Assembly (NCBI RefSeq): GCF_025094135.1
Contig: NW_026252318.1
Coordinates: 248,001-312,000 of the forward strand
Source of the DNA: Mucor mucedo
Taxonomy: Eukaryota > Mucoromycota > Mucoromycetes > Mucorales > Mucoraceae
Direction of reading: 5' to 3'
Length of the DNA: 64,000 nucleotides
Part shown: piece by piece, positions 58,227 to 64,000 of the stretch
Numbering within the stretch: position 1 is the first letter of the stretch
Layout: each line of letters opens with the position of its first letter
Position numbers and translations under genes: made by a program
Notes under the pieces: model-generated
Told to the model about the DNA's origin: nothing
The model's database searches: none
The model's input: only the letters and a program-made list of their open reading frames with translations

Positions 58227-59337
58227 ATTTGAATATAAATAAAAGCCGAAAATGCAAGATTAGTTATTTTGTTGTGCGTTTTTCTCGTGTCTAAATGTAA
58301 TGATTTACTTGTTACTTAGATGGATATGATATACAGTCAGTACTGCATTATGGCACCTATAATTGAAAAATGTTTTCAGACAGCAACAGACAGGTTAATA
58401 AAAAAAAGTCCAGACTAAAATTTTTAAGGATCTATTCCAATGGACCTGATACGACATTAATTCTGAGCGTGAAGGTATTGACGGGAGATCGCTCTATCTT
58501 ATTATGTCGTTTTTTTTTTTATGTATATCGTTGACCTGAACTACTCAAATAAAAATTATGGAGACTTGAAAACTCTGTTTTTAATCAAATTCGCAGTGTA
58601 TTGAGCATTATATAGATGTGTATATAATCTTAGCCCGTTATCTCCCAAAAAAAGTACTTGCTTTTCTAGCTCAAATACTTGCCATTTATTCTTAGAGATT
58701 TAAAATTTGAACGTGGTCTGTAAACTTCCAGACTGTAATGGTTGCCTTTTTTTAAAGAATACATCTGGTCTAATCTTTATTCTTCAGAAATGTATACATC
58801 AGAATCTATGCCTTGTCCAACATAAGTTTTAATTGACTGGCTTTAACTTTTTGTGAGGACAACTTTTTGTAAACTTCTCTTGCTTTTATTTCATTCAAAT
58901 AGACTTTTGATAAACCCTGTTCTGTATTCTGCTGAGAGAAGAGTTTTTTATCTATAGTGCAACATTAGAAAAAGAGTATCAGTTTTAATAGCACATACTA
59001 TTTATTTTGGTTTTAAATTCTCCGGTTAGGAGGTAAACCAAGAGATCCGATAAAAGTAATTAAGGAAAAGGAATGAGCAAGAAGAAGGAGGGGAAAAAAT
59101 TTGATAAGTCGAACGAAGACAAATTCTCCACATGGGGTAAAAAGGGCAGTACGAGTAAAAGAAACCTGGGTTGCAGGAATCCTGTTTTACGTTGTTACTG
59201 GCTTGTTTAAGTGAAAAGTGGTAACGTGAAATAAAGATAAAGAGTAAGATAATAGTTCTTAAAAAAGTGAGCACCAGACTATAAGTTGTCAACTAAGATA
59301 AATAAAATATTAAGATATAAAAGGGAAATGCTACGAC
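58227..59337. other. gene-poor AT-rich region
   Basis: Kinase 3' UTR, then AT-rich DNA with no supported gene. The small minus-strand frame at 59026-59292 is low-complexity and aromatic-rich and is not called. Confidence 0.5.
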
Positions 59338-61209
59338 GAATCAGATATAAGTGTCTTCGAAGGAGTATAGTAAAATACAACTGGTAAGACTATTCAGTGC
59401 TGATTTATAAGAAGGGATTTTGTACAATTATTTAGTTGTTATATATTTATAACGAAACCAGGCTTATATGAATAAGACTAAATCAGATTATAGTAAAGAA
59501 CAAACTAAAGATTTTATTAAATAATTTTATGGTCCTTTTATTAGGAAAGGACAGAAAAGCTGTCAGATATAGGGATCTGAAGTCAAAGGGACCAACAGAA
59601 GGAGAAAAAGGTGGTGTAACAACGTTAAGGAATTACTGCAGTGACGAATTCAGGTGAGATGTGGTATTTGACAAAATACCGCAGGAAATTATTGAAATAA
59701 AATTATATCTTTATTTTAAATTAAATAGAATAAAGGAAGTCTGCTGCGATAAAACAATTGATCATCTTTATATTGAGCAACTTCCCCTGATAGTTGTATT
59801 GAGTCAACCTTTCTGGTCTTTTAATAAATCTATATTCAGTTTCCAGCCTTCAAATTAAATGAAATATACTCATTAGAATTGATTTCAATTCGTGTCTCCC
59901 TGGATCAATAGATCTAAAAAAATTCTTATCGTTGTGTTTTAAATTACAGAAAATGTCGTATTTGGGTACGATTCACTTGAGACTAAATAAGCAAATCATT
60001 TCAATAAATAAATTATGAAGTTAAAACATCCTTGATGTTGCACATCAGCAGAGTTATTGTAGTCTATTTTTATTTCATTATTTCTGAAGTGTATTATTTT
60101 TTGTCAAATACCACAGAAAACCAGTAAAAAGCGTGTAACAGTTGCTGTCAAAAGATTTATAATGTTATCTATTTATGCTGAAGTAAATCATATTTATTTA
60201 CGACATGATCATCAGCGTTATACTGCTTTAATCACCCTAGGAATATTTATTGTAAATAGCAAGAAACAAAAATAATATCTCTGTCATATTATCCTTGTGA
60301 GACCATATAGAGACCATCTACATGACTCAGGACTTGATAGTCTCTATATGACAGACAACATAAGTGATGACATCTTTACCCAAATACTTTTGGTATGTGG
60401 TCTGCAGACTCATTTATAGCGCTAGAGATTATCTGGTATGGGATTTAAAATAAAGAATAGAATGAAAGATAATATATGAGCGTGCAGTGAGTACTATATT
60501 GGAAGATTATAGATTCTATCTATAATAATAAAAATATATTATAGCTTTAAATGATATTAGTGACGGAATCATTTTAATGAAGAATTCTAAAGAGTAGTAA
60601 CATACAACTAAATCTATTATTGGATGATTTATGAAAGATGTCATACTCAAGTATAATACATATATTATTAATTAATATGTTCAGCAACAAAAAATATGAA
60701 GTAATATAGAACTCAAAGTCGACTTAAAGCATAGTAAGGGTTAACTAAAGGAATTCTATTAATTTTTGGAGTTTTTTTTTATTACAAAAAAGGGATCAAA
60801 AGACAATCAAAGAATTGAAAGGGAGGAGAGTTTAGGGGAAAACAAAAGAGGGAAAAAGGATAGCGTAAGTTTGGTTATATCACTATTGATCAAATAAAAA
60901 AAAAAAAAAAAAAAATACCCGGGTTTAAGAGCTTTAGATGAAACATACCAAATTCTGACTTGTTGTAACAATGTTAAGTGAAGCATTTTACTCAACTTCC
61001 TGGAGAATTACGGGTAAGCTAGAGTACGGCTTGTAAACTGTTCCCACTACTTACAATAAAATCTATATTCGGCTCTTTACATCATCTGATTTAGTCTTGA
61101 TTGTATACAATTACTACAGTTATATTAATCCCCTTTTTTCAGATTAGCCTTAAATAGTTTTTCCGGTCATATTTCACTGTACTCCTTCGAGGATACTTAT
61201 ATCTGATTC
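59338..61209. mobile_element. candidate non-autonomous element with long degenerate terminal inverted repeats
   Basis: The left end GAATCAGATATAAGT at 59338 is repeated in inverted orientation ending at 61209. The first 40 bases match at about 35 positions. Similarity continues patchily inward to a shared AAGACTAAATCAGAT (left at about 59473-59487, right at about 61087-61101), giving arms of roughly 125-150 bases. The interior is very AT-rich with no coding frame. This fits a long-TIR foldback or MITE-like element. No target-site duplication could be fixed by eye. Confidence 0.6.
59660..60115. repeat. nested inverted repeat with 17-bp arms
   Basis: TGTGGTATTTGACAAAA at 59660-59676 is exactly inverted at 60099-60115. 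The left arm runs on into a near-palindrome, GGTATTTGACAAAATACC. The 456-bp unit may be a second MITE inserted into the larger element, or an internal terminal structure of it. Confidence 0.55.
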
Positions 61210-63893
61210 CTCTACAGTTTCTTTTTTAAATATAATACTTTTTAATTGTCAGCTTATGATATGATACGCACTTATTACTAACTTTTAGCCTAATCATTAT
61301 CTTGATTTCACGTTTCCGCTTTTCACCAAAATTTGCCAGTAGCAAAGGATAAAACAATGGATACGTATAAGATAACTTTTTTTTTTTTGAAATCATTTCT
61401 AGCGAGTATACTTCATGAAATGAAATATATAAAAGTGAATATAGATTAGTGTTCGAATTTTCCAATTTTGCACTGGTGCGAACAAAGCTCGTGCCGAGTT
61501 TTCTTACTCGAGCATGCGCCAGTATTTTTTGGATTCGAGCGAGCGTCGAGTGGGCATCGAACGTAGCTCGCTCGTATATAAAATTGAAAGTAGTCACTCT
61601 AAATTTCAAGGCTGTAGAAAGACGGGTAATGGCATTTCCTCATAATAATGCTTTTAACATCATTATTCTTTTTTCGCTTTAATTGCTAATTTTACTAGTT
61701 CAGGTGTAGATCAACAATTGCATTTAAAAAATTTAGACTTCTCAAAAAATGATACAAAATTTGAGATAAAACTGATTAAGCCAAAACATTTTTACTAGTT
61801 ATATCTAGTAGAAACTATTGATAAGCATTCTTATTTATGTAAAAGCCAACTCGTTTATACTATGCTCTAAGTATTATAATTTGCCCCATAATTTTTTTTT
61901 TATTGTATACCGTTGACTACCTCTTAAATTTACTCTTGTTATTTTGTATTTTACAAATATTCCTATTCCGATAATCTTAAATCTTTGTCTTTGAATCTAC
62001 TTTGACGTGTCGTTTATGTACCATAAACTCGGCCGATCTTGAGCATTTGTTTGAACAATCCAGCTGAGCTTACAGAAACTGGGGCAAGCTCAATCTCCAA
62101 AAAAAGCATTTGAGTGAGTTTAAACTAAAACACGATGGAGTTCGCTCAATTGTTTCGGTCTCTATTCCGAACACTAAATTGATACCAAGGGCATTTATCC
62201 AGTATCAGAAATATATATTATAGCAGCAGAGTTGTTTAGTTTATATTTTACCTTAAATAGAGAAGTATTTCTATATCCTCACTTTTCCGTACTATCTTAT
62301 CAAACATTACACTAAGATAAAATAGCTACAGTACATTGGGTTATTTTATGTACGAATATTGATTCTCAAGATATTACATATAAAATATCAGACTAAACTC
62401 TTTAGAACTTTAATTTAGATAAAACCTATTCATTGTTACAGTGCGGATTTTTTATATATATCTGTAATATCCGATGCCTAAGAGACAATAATTTCAATCA
62501 AATATAAGATAATCCTTTATTAAATGCTTAATTTGCTCTTGTATATATCTTATATGTTCATGTTTGTTAAGTCAGTCATTCGTATTTGTTGTATTGGTGA
62601 TTCTTATATACTCCGTATTTACATTAGAGTAGTTGTTACTATGGTGAGACAGTCTTGTGATACACCAATATCTCTTAAATTTAAAAATTTAAATTGTACA
62701 CTCGAACCAACTTGTTTTCTATAATGTTAAATTTTAGCATTAGGGACGCTCAAATAATTTCTAGCTTCAAACTTCCTTCGATTTGTAGATAAATTCAATT
62801 GGCTGATTATTTTTGTTAATTTCTTAATTTTGCTTGAGCGAAAAGTACTCCAGGAACTAAACTCATTTCCGGTTTGTTATTTCGTGTCCAATAATACTTC
62901 TACTGTCCTTCAATATAGGCACCTCAATAATACACTACATCATGTCTAGTTCCTCCTCTGCATATATCTTATTCTGGCCGGAAACCTGGAGTATAAAAGC
63001 CGATTTCAATAAAAAGGCCTCCAAGTTAATAGTTTTTTATTAAAACGTTTATTCGACATCGGACGAAAAAAAAAATTACTGGAAGTTAGAATTTATTTGA
63101 GCATCCTTATTGTGTGCTGCAATAACTTACAACCTTTTAGCAATTATACTATTATTTATCGTTCATCTGTTTGATCAAGGACATCCTTACCAATCCTTTC
63201 TGTGAATGTTTTATTAAAACCTCTTTTTATCATTTTCACTTAGCTTGCTCGTTACCATATATATTTATCAATTATTTAAATAAAACAAGGCGGTGCTTAC
63301 GAGGAACTGAATAGTCTATCAGTTACTCTATTATTTTTATTCTCTCCTTTTGTCTTAATCAATAAAACACCAACTAGATTGTATCATAAAGTTGCATTTA
63401 CCTTATTTAACTTTACAGGATTCTATTAATTAGAAAATGTCGGGCCGGTAACACTGTTTATACAGAGGTGGAATCGATGGACTAAGCCCGCAAGAAGAGT
63501 TAAGCCGACTATACCTAAAAGGTTAAAGCGGGTGAAGAAGGATGCTACCTCAGAGTATTCTTGCTCAAATTGCATTCTGTATTTTTTAGTTTCACATGGT
63601 ATTAATAAAGGGCATGGTTTTTTTTTTTCGCATAAAATAATATTGGCCACACCGTCCAACTGCGTCACGAAACTCAATTGACAAAGAACCCTGACGAAGT
63701 TAAACTTAATTTTTTTAGAAAAAGTCAAGCTGTCGTAACTGCGTTTAGATAATTATGAATGTGTCAGATCAATCCTTCAATTAAACGATAACTCTTCTAC
63801 TACTCTACTTAAGTATCCATAACTAAGCTTAACACTTACATCAGACCCCACAAGCGAAAGACTATACACACCACACCAACGAAATAAAAAATT
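61210..63893. other. gene-poor AT-rich region
   Basis: No domain was recognised. A less AT-rich patch with repeated TCGAGC/GCTCG words lies at 61480-61575. A 100-codon minus-strand frame at 63426-63728 has one hydrophobic segment (LLGIVGLTLLAGLVHRF) but no promoter or splice support. It could be a small membrane protein and is left uncalled. Confidence 0.45.
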
Positions 63894-63898
63894 AAAAA
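63894..63898 (-). terminator. RNA polymerase III terminator
   Basis: Five T residues on the minus strand directly follow the tRNA 3' end, with another run of six a few bases further on. Confidence 0.75.
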
Positions 63899-63970
63899 GG
63901 GCTTCTCCGGGAATCGAACCCGGGACCTCTCGCACCCTAAGCGAGAATTATACCACTAAACCAAGAAACC
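63899..63970 (-). tRNA. tRNA-Pro(AGG)
   Basis: The reverse strand folds into a complete cloverleaf: a 7-bp acceptor stem GGTTTCT/AGAAGCC (one T-G pair), A box TGGTTTAGTGG, an anticodon stem-loop of CTCGC, loop TTAGGGT and GCGAG with anticodon AGG, and a T arm around B box GGTTCGATTCC. Discriminator base is C, usual for eukaryotic proline tRNA. There is no intron. The CCA end is not encoded. It reads proline CCT, and CCC by inosine. Confidence 0.95.
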
Positions 63971-64000
63971 ATATATTTTTGGTACTTTTGTGTTTTTGTT

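Noticed and set aside
61446..62178. Inverted TTAGTGTTCG words about 730 bp apart
   Set aside because: Only about 12 bases match and similarity does not extend inward, so it is not called an element.
63426..63728. 100-codon minus-strand frame with one hydrophobic run
   Set aside because: No TATA, no similarity recognised, and AT-rich DNA gives such runs by chance; kept only as a note in the intergenic entry.
1..64000. CRISPR arrays, bacterial operons, integrons or prophage
   Set aside because: Spliceosomal introns and eukaryotic genes throughout; no regularly spaced repeats of CRISPR type were seen.

Overview
The window looks like nuclear DNA of an early-diverging filamentous fungus, most likely a Mucorales member (Mucoromycota). 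Reasons: it is strongly AT-rich; almost every gene is cut by 45-90 nt GT-AG introns; long A/T homopolymers are common; Gln codons form CAA/CAG tracts; and the mobile DNA is a DIRS retrotransposon, a MULE with a SWIM finger and a piggyBac relic. No species is assigned.

Layout. 1-4.0 kb: a DIRS-type tyrosine-recombinase retrotransposon on the minus strand, cut by the left window edge. 5.6-7.9 kb: a divergent pair, translin and prohibitin-2. 11.7-15.9 kb: a Pho85/Pcl-type cyclin, the CCCH-finger polyadenylation factor CPSF30/YTH1, and, divergent from it, an FAD-dependent oxidoreductase. 18.1-20.2 kb: an intact MULE-type transposase gene with a spliced last exon. 21.4-27.6 kb: decayed genes, including piggyBac remains, and one small TATA-driven gene. 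29.1-32.1 kb: a large gene ending in an Asx-homology (DEUBAD) domain. 33-38 kb: AT-rich, with fragments and one 43-codon secreted-peptide gene. 38.8-43.3 kb: a PHOSPHO-type HAD phosphatase and divergent endonuclease III (NTH1, with a frame break), a repeat-rich tail-anchored protein and a single-pass membrane protein. 43.4-45.4 kb: decayed coding pieces. 46-58.2 kb: a housekeeping and signalling block with a Bud14/Tea4-like SH3 plus Ras-association protein (also with a frame break), an Spt23/Mga2-like IPT-ankyrin transcription factor with a 56-Gln tract and no visible membrane anchor, DDI1, and a GCK-III/Ste20 kinase with a 9 nt microexon. 58.2-63.9 kb: gene-poor, with a 1.9 kb element bounded by long degenerate inverted repeats. 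A tRNA-Pro(AGG) gene lies at the right edge.

The genes do not form one pathway; this is an ordinary eukaryotic mixture. Themes are mitochondrial quality control (prohibitin), RNA handling (translin, YTH1), DNA repair (NTH1), ubiquitin-linked control (DDI1, ASXH domain, the Mga2 family), and polarity and growth signalling (SH3-RA protein, Ste20-type kinase, cyclin). Exon joins were worked out by hand from frame continuity and GT-AG signals. For genes called intact, the summed exon lengths are divisible by three.

No clearly new multi-gene system was found. The most notable items are the 43-codon secreted peptide, the apparently untethered Mga2-like factor, the kinase microexon carrying the catalytic Asp, the ASXH protein, two single-base frame breaks in otherwise good genes, and the long-TIR element.
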